From: Acanthosepion esculentum
Taxonomy: Eukaryota > Mollusca > Cephalopoda > Sepiida > Sepiidae
Length of the DNA stretch: 64,000 bases
Direction of reading: 5' to 3'
NCBI GenBank assembly: GCA_964036315.1
Contig: CAXIWW010000817.1
Span: 8,467,501 to 8,531,500, forward strand
The notes beneath the pieces are model-generated. The model did not search any database, had not been told where the DNA came from, and saw only the letters and a program-made list of their open reading frames with translations. Positions 46,925 through 59,726 of the stretch are shown in pieces. Numbering within the stretch: the first letter of the stretch is position 1; each line of letters opens with the position of its first letter. A program made the translations under genes and the position numbers.

Positions 46925-48467
46925 CTAGTCGTAGGTATGACTATAAACTACATCTGACAGCAAGGCTTCTGATCACAAAGGGTCCCAGCTATGAGCAAAT
47001 AGTGACCCCCCACTAAAAAAAACCCACTATGAAAGTATAAAAATACATGTTTATATAAAAACTTGCGAACAACACCAGTTGATAGCAAAAGTGCCAACAG
47101 CACCACAGCTGATAGCAAAAGTGCCAACGGCTGATAGCAAAAGTGCCAACAGCTGATAGCAAAAGTGCCAACAGCTGATAGCAAAAGTGCCAACAGCTGA
47201 TAGCAAAAGTGCCAACAGCTGATAGCAAAAGTGCCAACAACACCACAGTGCCAACTAGTCCTAGGTATGACTATAAACTACATCTGACATCAAGGCTTCT
47301 GATCACAAAGGGTCCCAGCTATGAACAAATAGTTACCCCCCATTAAAAAAAAAACACTATGAATGTATAAAAATACATTTTTATATAAAAACTTGCGAAC
47401 AACACCAGTTGATAGCAAAAGTGCCAACAGCACCACAGCTGATAGCAAAAGTGCCAACAGCTGATAGGAAAAGTGCCAATAGCTGATACCAAAACTGCAA
47501 AAAGCTGATAGCAAAAGTGCCAACAGCTGATACCAAAAGTTCCAACAGCTGATAGCAAAAGTGCCAACAGCTGATAGCAAAAGTGCCAAACGCACCACAG
47601 TGCCAACTAGTCCTAGGTATGACTATAAACTACATCTGACAGCAAGGCTTCTGATCACAAAGGGTCCCAGCTATGAGCAAATAGTGACCCCCCACTATAA
47701 AAAAACACTATGAAAGTATAATAATTCATGTTTATATAAAAACTTACGAACAACACCAGTTGATAGCAAAAGTGCCAACAGCTGATAGCAAAATGCCAAA
47801 AGCTGATAGCAAACGTGCCAACAGCTGATAGCAAAAGTGCCAGCAGCTGATAGCAAAAGTGCCAACAGCTGATAGCAAAAGTGCAAACAGCACCACAGTG
47901 CCAACTAGTCCTAGGTATGACTATAAACTAGATCTGAAAGCAAGGCTTCTGATCAAAAAGGGTCCCAGCTATGAGCAAATAGTGACCCCCCACTAAAAAA
48001 AAAACACTATGAAATTATAAAAATACGTGTTTATATAAAAACTTGCGAACAACACCAGTTGATAGCAAAAGTGCCAACAGCACCACAGCTGATAGCAAAA
48101 GTGCCAACGGCTGATAGCAAAAGTGCCAACAGCTGATAGAAAAAGTGCCAACATCACCACAGTGCCAACTAGTCCTAGGTATGACTATAAACTACATCTG
48201 ACATCAAGGCTTCTGATCACAAAGGGTCCCAGCTATGAACAAATAGTTACCCCCCATTAAAAAAAAACACTATGAAAGTATAAAAATACATGTTTATATA
48301 AAAACTTGTGAACAACACCAGCTGATAGCAAAAGTGCCAACAGCTGATAGCAAAAGTGCCAACAGCTGATACCAAAACTGCAAAAAGCTGGTAGCAAATG
48401 TGCCAACAGCTGATAGCAAAAGTGCCAACAGCTGATAGCAAAAGTGCCAAACGCACCACAGTGCCAA

Positions 48468-49214
48468 CTAGTCCTAGGTATGACTATAAACTACATCCGA
48501 CAGCAAGGCTTCTGATCACAAAGGGTCCCAGCTATGAGCAAATAGTGACCCCCCACTATAAAAAAACACTATGAAAGTATAAAAATTCTTGTTTATATAA
48601 AAACTTGTGAACAACACCAGTTGATAGCAAAAGTGCCAACAGCTGATAGCAAAAGTGCCAAAACTGATAGCAAAAGTGCCAACAGCTAATAGCAAAAGTG
48701 CCAGCAGCTGATAGAAAAAGTGCCAACAGCTGATAGCAAAAGTGCCAACAGCACCACAGCTGATAGCAAAAGTGCCAACAGCTGATAGCCAAAGTGCCAA
48801 CAGCTGATACCAAAAGTGCCAAAAGCTGATAACAAATGCGCCGAAAGCTGATAGCAAAAGTGCCAACTGCTGATAGCAAAAGTGCCAACAGCTGATAGCA
48901 AATGTGCCAAGAGCTGATAGCAAAAGTGCCAACAGATTATACCAAAGGTGCCAACAGCTGATTGCAAAAGTGCCAACAGCTGATAGCAAAAGTGCCAACA
49001 GCTGATAGCAAAAGTGCCAAAAGCTGATAGCAAATGTGCCAACAGCTGATAACAAAAGTGCCAACAGCTGATAGAAAAAAGTGCCAACAGCTGATAGCAA
49101 AAGTGCCAAAAGCTGATAGAAAATGTGCCAACAGCTGATAGCAAAACTTCCAACAGCTGATAGCAAAAGTGCCAACAGCTGATTGCAAAAGTGCCAACAG
49201 CACCACATTGCCAA
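48468..49214 (-). repeat. Inverted long unit, copy 4
   Basis: Same marker series as the other inverted long units: CTATAAAAAAAC, TTCTTGTTTATATAAAAAC, CAAAACTGATAGC, CCAGCAGC, an internal box at about 48,749, GCGCCGAAAGC, ATTATACCAAAGG, GATAGAAAAAAGTGCC and TAGTCGTAGG. It pairs with forward copy A at 15,083 (sum about 64,297). The neighbouring 49,215-49,784 pairs with 14,513 (sum about 64,297). Confidence 0.86.
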
Positions 49215-52200
49215 CTAGTCGTAGGTATGACTATAAACTACATCTGACAGCAAGGCTTCTGATCACAAAGGGTCCCAGCTATGAGCAAATAGTGACCCCC
49301 ACTAAAATAAAAACACTATGAATGTATAAAAATACATATTTATATAAAAACTTGCGAACAACACCAGTTGATAGCAAAAGTGGCAACAGCACCACAGCTG
49401 ATAGCAAAAGTGCCAACAGCTGATAGCAAAAGTGCCACCAGCTGTTAGCAAAAGTGCCAAAAGCTGATAGCAAAAGTGCCAACAGGTGATAGCAAAAGTG
49501 CCAACAGCTGATACCAAAAGTGCCAAAAGCTGATAACAAAAGTGCCAACAGCTGATACCAAAGTGCCAACAGCTGATAGCAAATGTGCCAAAAGATGATA
49601 CCAAAAGTGCCAACAGCTGATAGCAAAAGTGCCAACGGCTGATAGCAAAAGTGCCAACAGCTGATAGCAAAAGCGCCAAAAGCTGATACCGAAAGTGCCA
49701 AAAGCTGATAGCAAAAGTGCCAACAGCTGATAGCAAAAGTGCCAACAGCTAATAGCAAAAGTGACAACACCACCACAGTGCCAACTAGTCCTAGGTATGA
49801 CTATAAACTACATCTGACAGCTAGGCTTCTGATCACAAAGGGTCCCAGCCATGAGCAAATAGTGACCCCCCACTAAAAAAAAAAACCTATGAAATTATAA
49901 AAATACAATTTTATATAAAAACTTGCGAACAACACCAGTTGATAGCAAATGTGCCAAAGGCACCACAGCTGATAGCAAAAGTGCCAACAGCTGATAGCAA
50001 AAGTGCCAACAGCTGATACCAAAAGTGCAAACAGCTTATAGCAAAAGTGGCAAACGCACCACAGTGCCAACTAGTCCTAGGTATGACTATAAACTACATC
50101 CGACAGCAAGGCTTCTGATCAGAAAGGGTCCCAGCTATGAGCAAAGAGTGACCCCCCACTAAAAAAAAAACACTATGAAAGTATAAAAATACATGTTTAT
50201 ATAAAAACTTGCGAACAACACCAGTTGATAGCAAAAGGGCCAACAGCTGATACCAAAAGTGCCAACAGCTGATAGCAAAAGTGCCAACAGATGATACAAA
50301 AGTGCCAACAGCTGATAGCAAAAGTGCCAACAGCTGATAGCAAAAGTGCCAACAGCTGATAGCAAAAGTGCCCACAGATGATACCAAAAGTGCCAAAAGC
50401 TGATAGCAAAAGTGCCAACAGCTGATAGCAAAAGTGCCAACAGCTGATAGCAAAAGTGCCCACAGATGATACCAAAATTGCCAACAGCTGATAGCAAAAA
50501 TACCAACAGCAACACAGTGCCAACTAGTCCTAGGTATGACTATAAACTACATCTGACAGCAAGGCTTCTGATCACAAAGGGTCCCAGCTATGAGCAAATG
50601 GTGACTCCCCCACTAAAAAAAAAACACTATGAAAGTATAAAAATACATGTTTATTTAAAAACTTGCGAACAACACCAGTTGATAGCAAAAGTGCCAACAG
50701 CACCACAGCTGATAGAAAAAGTGCCAACAGCTGATAGCAAACGTGCCAACAGCTGATAGCAAAAGTGCCAACAGCTGATAGCAAAAGTGCCAAAATCTGA
50801 TAGCAAAAGTGCCAACAGCTGATAGCAAAAGTGCCAACAGCTGATAGCAAAAGTGCCAACAGCTGATAGCAAAAGTAACAACAGCTGATAGCAAAAGTGC
50901 CAACAGATGATACCAAAAGTGCCAACAGCTGATAGCAAAATTGCCAACAGCTGATAGCAAAAGTGCCAACAGCAACACAGTGCCAACTAGTCCTAGGTAT
51001 GACTATAAACTACATCTGACAGCAAGGCTTCTGATCACAAAGGTTCCAAGCTATAAGCAAATAGTGACCCCCCACTAAAAAAAAAACACTATGAATGTAT
51101 AAACATACATGTTTATATAAAAACTTGCGAACAACACCAGTTGATAGCAAAAGTGCCAACAGCTGATAGCAAAAGTGCCAACAGCACCACATTGCCAAAT
51201 TGTCCTAGGCATGAATATAAACAACATCTGACTGCAAGGGTTCTGATCACAAAGGGTCCCAGCTATGAGCAAATAGTTAGCCCCCACTAAAAAAAAAACA
51301 CTATGAATGTATAAAAATACATGTTTATATAAAAACATGCGAACACCAGTTGATAGCAAAAATGCCAACAGCACCACAGCTGATAGCAAAAGTGCCAACA
51401 GCTGATAGCTAAAGTGCCAACAGCTGATAGCAAAAGTGCCAACAGCTGATAGCAAAAGGGCCAACAGCACCACAGTGCCAACTAGTCCTAGGTATGAATA
51501 TAAACTACTTCTGAAGGCAAGGCTTCTGATCATAAAGGGTCCCAGCTATGAGCAAATAGTGACCCCCCACTAAAAAAAAACACTTTGAAAGTATAAAAAT
51601 ACATGTTTATATAAAATCTTGCGAACAACAACAGTTGATAGCAAAAGTGCCAACAGCACCACATCTGATAGCAAAGTGCCAACAGCTGATAGCAAAAGTG
51701 CCAACAGCTGATAGCAAAAGTGCCAACAGCTGATAGCAAAAGTGCCAACAGCACCACAGTGCCAACTTGTCCTATGTATGACTATAAACTACATCTGACA
51801 GCAAGGCTTCGGATCACAAAGGGTCCCAGCTATTTTCAAATAGTTACCCCCCACTAAAAAAAACCTTATGAAATATAAAAATACATGTTTATATAAAAAC
51901 TTGCGAAAAACAACAGCTGATAGCAAAAGTGCCAACAGCACCACAGCTGATAGCAAAAGTGCCAACAGCTGATAGCAAAAGTGCCCACAGATGATACAAA
52001 AAGTGCCAACAGCTTATAGCAAAAGTGACAACAGATGATACCAAAAGTGCCAACAGCTGATAGCAAAAGTGCCAACAGATGATAGCTAAAGTGCAAACAG
52101 CCGATAGCAAAAGTGCCAACAGCTGATAGCAAAAGAGCCAACATCTGATAGGAAAAGTGCCAACAGCTGATACCAAAAGTGCCAACAGCTGATAGCAAAA

Positions 52201-52355
52201 GTGCCAACAGCTCATAGCAAAAGTGCCAACAGCTGATACCAAAAGTGCCAAAAGCTGATAGCAAAATGTCAACAGCTGATAGCAAAAGTGCCAACAGCTG
52301 ATAGAAAAAGTGTTAACAGCTGATAGCAAAAGTGCCAACAGCACCACAGTGCCAA

Positions 52356-52600
52356 CTAGTCCTAGGTATGACTATAAACTATATCTGACAGCAAGGCTTC
52401 TGATCACAAAGGGTCCAAGCTATGAGCAAATAGTGACCGCCCACTAAAAAAAAAAAACACTATGAATGTATAAAAATACATGTTTTTAAAACAACTTGCG
52501 GTCAACACCAGTTGATAGCAAAAGTGCCAACAGCTGATAGAAAAGTGCCAACAGCTGATAGCAAAAGTGCCAACAGCACCACATTGCCAATTAGTCCTAT
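52356..52600 (-). repeat. Mirror copy of the 13.9-kb marker unit
   Basis: Contains TTGCGGTCAACACC at 52,496-52,509, a short GATAGAAAAGTGCC monomer and head CATTGCCAATTAGTCCTATG. These complement the GACCGCAAG and CATAGGACTAATTGGCAATG of the unit at 13,912. The adjoining minus unit (51,866-52,355) mirrors 14,147 in its head-proximal half, with GTGTTAACAGC and AATGTCAACAGC. Confidence 0.9.
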
Positions 52601-53413
52601 GCATGACTATAAACTACATCTGACAGCAAGGGTTCTGATCACAAAGGGTCCCAGCTATGAGCAAATAGTGACCCCCCACAAAAAAAAAACACTATGAAAG
52701 TATAAAAATACATGTTTATATAAAAACTTGCGAACAACACCAGTTGATAGCAAAAGTGCCAACAGCACCACAGCTGATATCAAAAGTGCCAACAGCTGAT
52801 AGCAAAAATGCCAGATGCTGATAGCAAAAGTGCCAACAGCTGATAGCAAAAGTGCCAACAGCACCACAGTGCCAACTAGTCCTAGGTATGACTATAAACT
52901 ACATCTGACAGCAAGGCTACTGATCATAAAGGGTCCCAGCTATGAGCAAATAGTGACCCCCCACTAAAAAAAAACACTATGAATGTATAAAAAAACATGT
53001 TCATATAAAAACTTGCGAACAACTCCAGTTGACAGCAAAAGTGCCAACAGCTGATAGCAAAAGTGCCAACAGCTGATAGCAAAAGTGCCAACAGCTGATA
53101 GCAAAAGTGCCAACAGCACCACATTGCCAATTAGTCCTAGGTATGAATATAAACAACATCTGACTGCAAGGGTTCTGATCACAAAGGGTCCCAGCTATGA
53201 GCAAATAGTTAGCCCCCACTAAAAAAAAAACATTATGAATGTATAAAAATACATGTTTATATAAAAAATTGCGAACACCAGTTGATAGCAAAAATGCCAA
53301 TAGCACCACAGCTGATATCAAAAGTGCCAACAGCTGATAGCTAAAGTGCCAACAGCTGATAGCAAAAGTGCCAACAGCTGATAGCAAAAGGGCCAACAGC
53401 ACCACAGTGCCAA

Positions 53414-56400
53414 CTAGTCCTAGGTATGAATATAAACTACTTCTGACAGCAAGGCTTCTGATCATAAAGGGTCCAAGCTATGAGCAAATAGTGAACCCCC
53501 ACTAAAAAAAAACACTTTGAAAATATAAAAATACATGTTTATATAAAATCTTGCGAACAACAACAGTTGATAGCAAAAGTGCCAACAGCACCACAGCTGA
53601 TAGCAAAGTGCCAACAGCTGATAGCAAAAGTGCCAACAGCTGATAGCAAAAGTGCCAACAGCTGATAGCAAAAGTTCCAACAGCTGATACCAAAAGTGCC
53701 AACAGCTGATAGCAAAAGTTCCAACAGCTGATAGCAAAAGTTCCAACAGCTGATACCAAAAGTGCCAACAGCTGATACCAAAAGTTCCAACAGCTGATAG
53801 CAAAAGTGCAAACAGCTGATAGCAAAAGTGCCAACAGCACCACAGTGCCAACTAGTCCTAGGTATGACTATAAACTACATCTGACAGCAAGGCTTCTGAT
53901 CATAAAGGGTCCCAGCTATGAGCAAATAGTGACCCCCCACTAAAAAAAAAACACTATGAAAGTATAAAAATACATGTTTATATAAAAACTTGCGAACAAC
54001 ACCAGTTGATAGCAAAAGTGCCAACAGCACTACAGCTGATAGCAAAATGCCAACAGCTGATAGCAAAAGTTCCAACAGCTGATAGCAAAAGTGCCAACAG
54101 CTGATAGCAAAAGTGCCAACAGCTCCACAGTGCCAACTAGTCCTAAAATTGACTATAAACTACATCTGACAGCAAGGCTTCTGATCACAAAGGGTCTCAG
54201 CTATGAGCAAATAATGACCCCCCACTAAAAAAAAACACTATGAAAGTATAAAAATACATGTTTATATAAAAACTTGCGAACAACACCAGTTGATAACAAA
54301 AGTGCCAACAGCACCACAGCTGATCGCAAAAGTGCAAACAGCACCACAGCTGATAGCAAAAGTGCCAACAGGTGATAGCAAAAGTGCCAACAGCTGATAG
54401 CAAAAGTGCCAACAGCTGATAGCAAAAGTGCCAACAGCACCACAGTGCCACATGTCCAAGGTATGACTATAAACTACATCTGAGAGCAAGGCTTCTGATC
54501 ACAAACGGTCCCAGCTATGAGCAATTAGTGCCCCCCACTAAAAAAAAAACACTATGAAAGTATAAAAATACATGTTTTAATAAAAACTTGCGAACAACAC
54601 CAGTTGATAACAAAAGTGCCAACAGCACCACAGCTGATAGCAAAAGTGCCAACAGCTGATAGCAAAAGTGCCAACAGCTGATTTCAAAAGTGCCAAATGC
54701 TTATAGCAAAAGTGCCAACAGCTGATAGCAAAAGTGCCAACAGCACCACAGTGCCAACTAGTCCTAGGTATGAATATAAACTACATCTGACAGCAAGGCT
54801 TCTGATCACAAAGGGTCCCAGCTATGAGAAAATAGTGACCCCCCACTAAAAAAAAACACTATGAAAGTATAAAAATACATGTTTATATAAAAACTTGCGA
54901 ACAACACCAGTTGATAGCAAAAGTGCCAACAGCACCACAGCTGATAGCAAAAGTGCCAACAGCTGAGAGCAAAAGTTCCAACAGCTGATACCAAAAGTGC
55001 CAACAGCTGATAGCAAAAGTGCCAACAGCTGATAGCAAAAGTTCCAACAGCTGATAGCAAAAGTTCCAACAGCTGATAGCAAAAGTTCCAACAGCTGATA
55101 CCAAAAGTGCCAACAGCTGATAGCAAAAGTTCCAACAGCTGATACCAAAAGTTCCAACAGCTGATAGCAAAAGTGACAACAGCTGATAGCAAAAGTGCCA
55201 ACAGCTGATAGCAAAAGTGCCAACAGCTCCACAGTGCCAACTAGTCCTAGGTATGACTATAAACTACATCGGACAGCAAGGCTTCTGATCACAAAGGGTC
55301 TCAGCTATGAGCAAATAATGACCCCCCACTAAAAAAAAAACACTATGAAAGTATAAAAATACATGTTTATATAAAAACTTGCGAACAACACCAGTTGATA
55401 ACAAATGTGCCAACAGCACCACAGCTGATCGCAAAAGTGCAAACAGCACCACAGCTGATAGCAAAAGTGCCAACAGGTGATAGCAAAAGTGCCAACAGCT
55501 GATAGCAAAAGTGCCAACAGCACCACAGTGCCACATGTCCAAGGTATGACTATAAACTACATCTGAGAGCAAGGCTTCTGATCACAAACGGTCCCAGCTA
55601 TGAGCAAATAGTGCCCCCCCACTAAAAAAAAAACACTATGAAAGTATAAAAATACATGTTTTAATAAAAACTTGCGAACAACACCAGTTGATAACAAAAG
55701 TGCCAACAGCACCACAGCTGATAGCAAAAGTGCCAACAGCTGATAGCAAAAGTGCCAACAGCTGATTTCAAAAGTGCCAAAAGCTTATAGCAAAAGTGCC
55801 AACAGCTGATAGCAAAAGTGCCAACAACACCACAGTGCCAACTAGTCATAGGTATGAATATAAACTACATCTGACAGCAAGGCTTCTGATCACAAAGGGT
55901 CCCAGCTATGAGAAAATAGTGACCCCCCACTAAAAAAAAACACTATGAAATTATAAAAATACATGTTTATATAAAAACTTGCGAACAACACCAGTTGATA
56001 GCAAAAGTGCCAACAGCACCACAGCTGATAGCAAAAGTGCCAACAGCTGATAGCAAAAGTTCCAACAGCTGATACCAAAAGTGCCAACAGCTGATAGCAA
56101 AAGTTCCAACAGCTGATAGCAAAAGTTCCAACAGCTGATACCAAAAGTGCCAACAGCTGATAGCAAAAGTTCCAACAGCTGATAGCAAAAGTGCAAACAG
56201 CTGATAGCAAAAGTGCCAACAGCACCACAGTGCCAACTAGTCCTAGGTATGACTATAAACTACATCTGACAGCAAGGCTTCTGATCATAAAGGGTCCCAG
56301 CTATGAGCAAATAGTGACCCCCACTAAAAAAAAAACACTATGATAGTATAAAAATACATGTTTATATAAAAACTTGCGAACAACACCAGTTGATAGCAAA

Positions 56401-56521
56401 AGTGCCAACAGCACTACAGCTGATAGCAAAAGTGCCAACAGCTGATAGCAAAAGTGACAACAGCTGATAGCAAAAGTGCCAACAGCTGTTAGCAAAAGTG
56501 CCAACAGCTCCACAGTGCCAA
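53414..56521 (-). repeat. Block of TTGGAAC units and CATGTGGCAC heads, duplicated
   Basis: CCACATGTCCAAGG heads lie at about 54,455 and 55,537 (offset about 1,083 bp). GTTCCAACAGC monomer runs lie at 53,670-53,800, 54,975-55,160 and 56,050-56,180. CAGCTCCACAG heads lie at about 54,123, 55,226 and 56,505. Backbones at about 54,570 and 55,655 share TGTTTTAATAAAAAC. The order mirrors 12,040-13,627, with one more round of duplication. Confidence 0.86.
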
Positions 56522-57399
56522 CTAGTCCTAGGTATGACTATAAACTACATCTGACAGCAAGGCTTCTGATCACAAAGGGTCTCAGCTATGAGCAAATAAT
56601 GACCCCCCACTAAAAAAAAAACACTATGAAAGTTTAAAAATACATGTTTATATAAAAACTTGCGAACAACACCAGTTGATAACAAAAGTGCCAACAGCAC
56701 CACAGCTGATAACAAAAGTGCCAACAGCACCACAGCTGATAGCAAAAGTGCCAACAGCTGATAGCAAAAGTGCCAACAGCTGATAGCAAAAGTGTCAACA
56801 GCACCACATTGCCAACTAGTCCTAGGTATGATTATAAACTACATCTGACAGCAAGGCTTCTGATCACAAAGGGTCCCAGCTATGAGGAAATAGTGACACC
56901 CCACTAAAAAATAAACACTATGAATGTATAAAAATACATGTTTATATAAAAACTTGCGAAAAACACCAGTTGATAGCAAAAGTGCCAACAGCACCACAGC
57001 TGATAGCAAAAGTGCCAACAGCAGATTTCAAAAGTGCCAAAAGCTTATATCAAAAGTGCCAACAGCTGATAGCAAAAGTGCCAAAAGCTGATAGCAAAAG
57101 TACCAACAGCTGATAGCAAAAGTGCCAACAGCTGATAGCAAAAGTGCCAAAAGCTGATAGCAAAAGTGCCAACAGCTGATAGCATAAGTGCCAACAGCGG
57201 ATAGCAAAAGTGCCAACAGCACCACATTGCCAACTAGTCCTAGGTATGACTATGAACTACATCTGACAGCAAGGCTTCAGATCACAAAGGGTCCCAGCTA
57301 TGAGAAAATAGTTACCCCCCACTAAAAAAAAAACAAACTATGAAAGTATAAAAATATATGTTTATATAAAAACTTGCCAACAACACCAGTTGATAGCAA

Positions 57400-58018
57400 A
57401 AGTTCCAACAGGTAATAGCAAATGAGCCAACAGCTGATAGCAAAAGTGCCAACAGCACCACATTGCCAACTAGTCCTAGGTATGACTATAAACTACATCT
57501 GACAGCTAGGCTTCTGATCACAAACGGTCCCAGCTATGAGCAAATAGTGACACCCCACTAAAAAAAAACGATATGAATGTATGAAAATACTTGTTTCTAT
57601 AAAAACTTGCGAACAACACCAGTTGATAGCAAAAGTGCCAACAGCACCACAGCTGATAGCAAAAGTGCCAACAGCTGACAGCAAATGTGCCAACAGCTGA
57701 TTTCAAAAGTGCCAAAAGCTGATATCAAAAGTGCCAACAGCTGATAGCAAAAGTGCCAACAGATGATAGCAAAAGTGCCAAAAGCTGATAGCAAAAGTGC
57801 CAACAGCTGATAGCAAAAGTGCCAACAGCTGATAGCAAAAGAGCCAACAGCTGATAGCAAAAGTGCCAACAGCTGATACCAAAAGTGCCAACAGCTGATA
57901 GCAAAATGCCAACAGCACCACAGCTGATAGCAAAATGCCAACAGCTGATAGCAAATGTGCCAACAGCTTATAGCAAATGTGCAAACAGCTGATAGCAAAA
58001 GTGCCAACAGCACCACAT
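57400..58018 (-). repeat. Inverted relatives of 10.3-11.4 kb
   Basis: 57,400-57,471 is a mirror of the short 11,145 unit (GTTCCAACAGGTAATAGC then AAATGAGCC). The 57,600-58,018 unit begins, on its own strand, like 10,302 (TGCACATTTGCTATAAGCTG, GGCATTTTGC twice around a GTGGTGCTG box). It ends like 10,748 (TTTTGATATC, TTTTGAAATC, TTTGCTGTC). It is therefore a composite of two neighbouring forward units. Confidence 0.87.
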
Positions 58019-58687
58019 TGCCAACTAGTCCTAGGTATGACTATAAACTACATCTGACAGCAAGGCTTCTGATCACATAGGGTCCCAGCTATGAGCAAAT
58101 AGTAACACCCCACTAAAAAAAACACTATGAATGTATAAAAATACATGTTTATATAAAAACTTGCGAACAACACCAGTTGATAGCAAAAGTGCCAACAGCA
58201 CCACAGTTGATAGCAAAAGTGCCAACAGCAAATAGCAAAATTGCCAACAGCTGATAGCAAAAGAGCCAACAGCTGATAGCAAAAGTGCCAACAGCTGATA
58301 GCAAAAGTGCAAACAGCTTATAGCAAAAGTGCCAACAGCTGATAGCAAAAGTGCCAACAGCACCACAGTGCAAATTAGTCCTAGGTATGACTATAAACTA
58401 CATCTGACAGCAAGGCTTCTGATCACAAAGGGTCCCAGCTATGAGCAAATAGTGACCCCCCACTAAAAAAAAAACACTATGAAAGTATAAAAATACATGT
58501 TTATATAAAAACTTGCGAACAACACCAGTTGATAGCAAGAGTGCCAACAGCACCACAGCTGATAGCAAAAGTGCCAACAGCTAATACCAAAAGTGCCAAC
58601 AACTGATACCAAAAGTGCCAACAGCTGATAGCAAAAGTGCCAACAGCTTATAGCAAAATTGCCAACAGCACCTCAGTGCCAACTAGT

Positions 58688-59468
58688 CCTAGGTATGACT
58701 ATAAACTACATCTGACAGCAAGGCTTCTGATCACAAAGGATTCCAGCTCTGAGGAAATAGTTACCACCCACTAAAAAAAAAAAAATATGAAAGTATAAAA
58801 ATACATGTTTACATAAAAACTTGCGAACAACACCAGTTGATAGCAAAAGTGACAACAGCACCACAGCTTATAGCAAAAGTGCCAACAGCTCATAGCAAAT
58901 GTGCCAACGGCTGATAGCAAAAGTGCCAACAGCTGATTTCAAAAGTGCCAAAAGCTGATAGCAAATGTGCCAACAGCTGATAGCTAAAGTGCCAACAGCA
59001 GATAGCAAAAGTGCCAACAGCTGATAGCAAAAGTGCCAACAGCACCACAGTGCCAACTAGTCCTAGGTATGAATATAAACTACATCTGACAGCAAGACTT
59101 CTGATCACAAAGGGTCCCAGCTATGAGCAAATAGTGACCCCCAACTAAAAAAAAAACACTATGAAAGTATAAAAATACATGTTTATATAAAAACTTGCGA
59201 ACAACACCAGTTGATAGCAAAAGTGCCAACAGCACCACAGCTGATAGCAAAAGTGCCAACAGCTGATAGCAAAAGTTCCAACAGCTGATAGGAAAAGTGC
59301 CAACAGCTGATAGCAAAAGTGCCAACAGCACCACAGCTGATAGCCAAAGTGCCAAAAGCACCACAGCTGATAGCAAAAGTGCCAACAGCTGATAGCAAAA
59401 GTGCCAAGAGCTGATAGCAAAAGTGCCAACAGCTGATAGCAAAAGTGCCAACAGCACCACATTGCCAA
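58688..59468 (-). repeat. Inverted partners of the 8.6-9.4-kb units
   Basis: Read on the minus strand, 59,056-58,690 carries ATCTGCTG, CTTTAGCTATC, TTTTGAAATC, ATCAGCCG, CTATGAGCTG, TTGTCAC, TTTATGTAAAC and CTATTTCCTCAGAGCTGG in the same order as 9018-9400. It has two to three monomers fewer or altered. 59,468-59,140 matches 8614-8990, with one additional GTGGTGCTT box and a CTTTGGCTATC monomer inserted. Confidence 0.88.
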
Positions 59469-59726
59469 CTAGTCCTAGGTATGAATATAAACTACATCTG
59501 ACAGCAAGGCTTCTGATCACAAAGGGTCCCAGCTATGAGCAAATAGTGACCCCCCCACAAAAAAAAACACTATGAATGTATAAAAATACATGTTTATATA
59601 AAAACTTGCGAACAACACCAGTTGATAGCAAAAGTGCCAACAGCACCACAGCTGATAGCAAAAGTGTCAACAGCTGATAGCAAAAGTGCCAACAGCTGAT
59701 AGCAAAAGTGCCAACAGCACCACATT

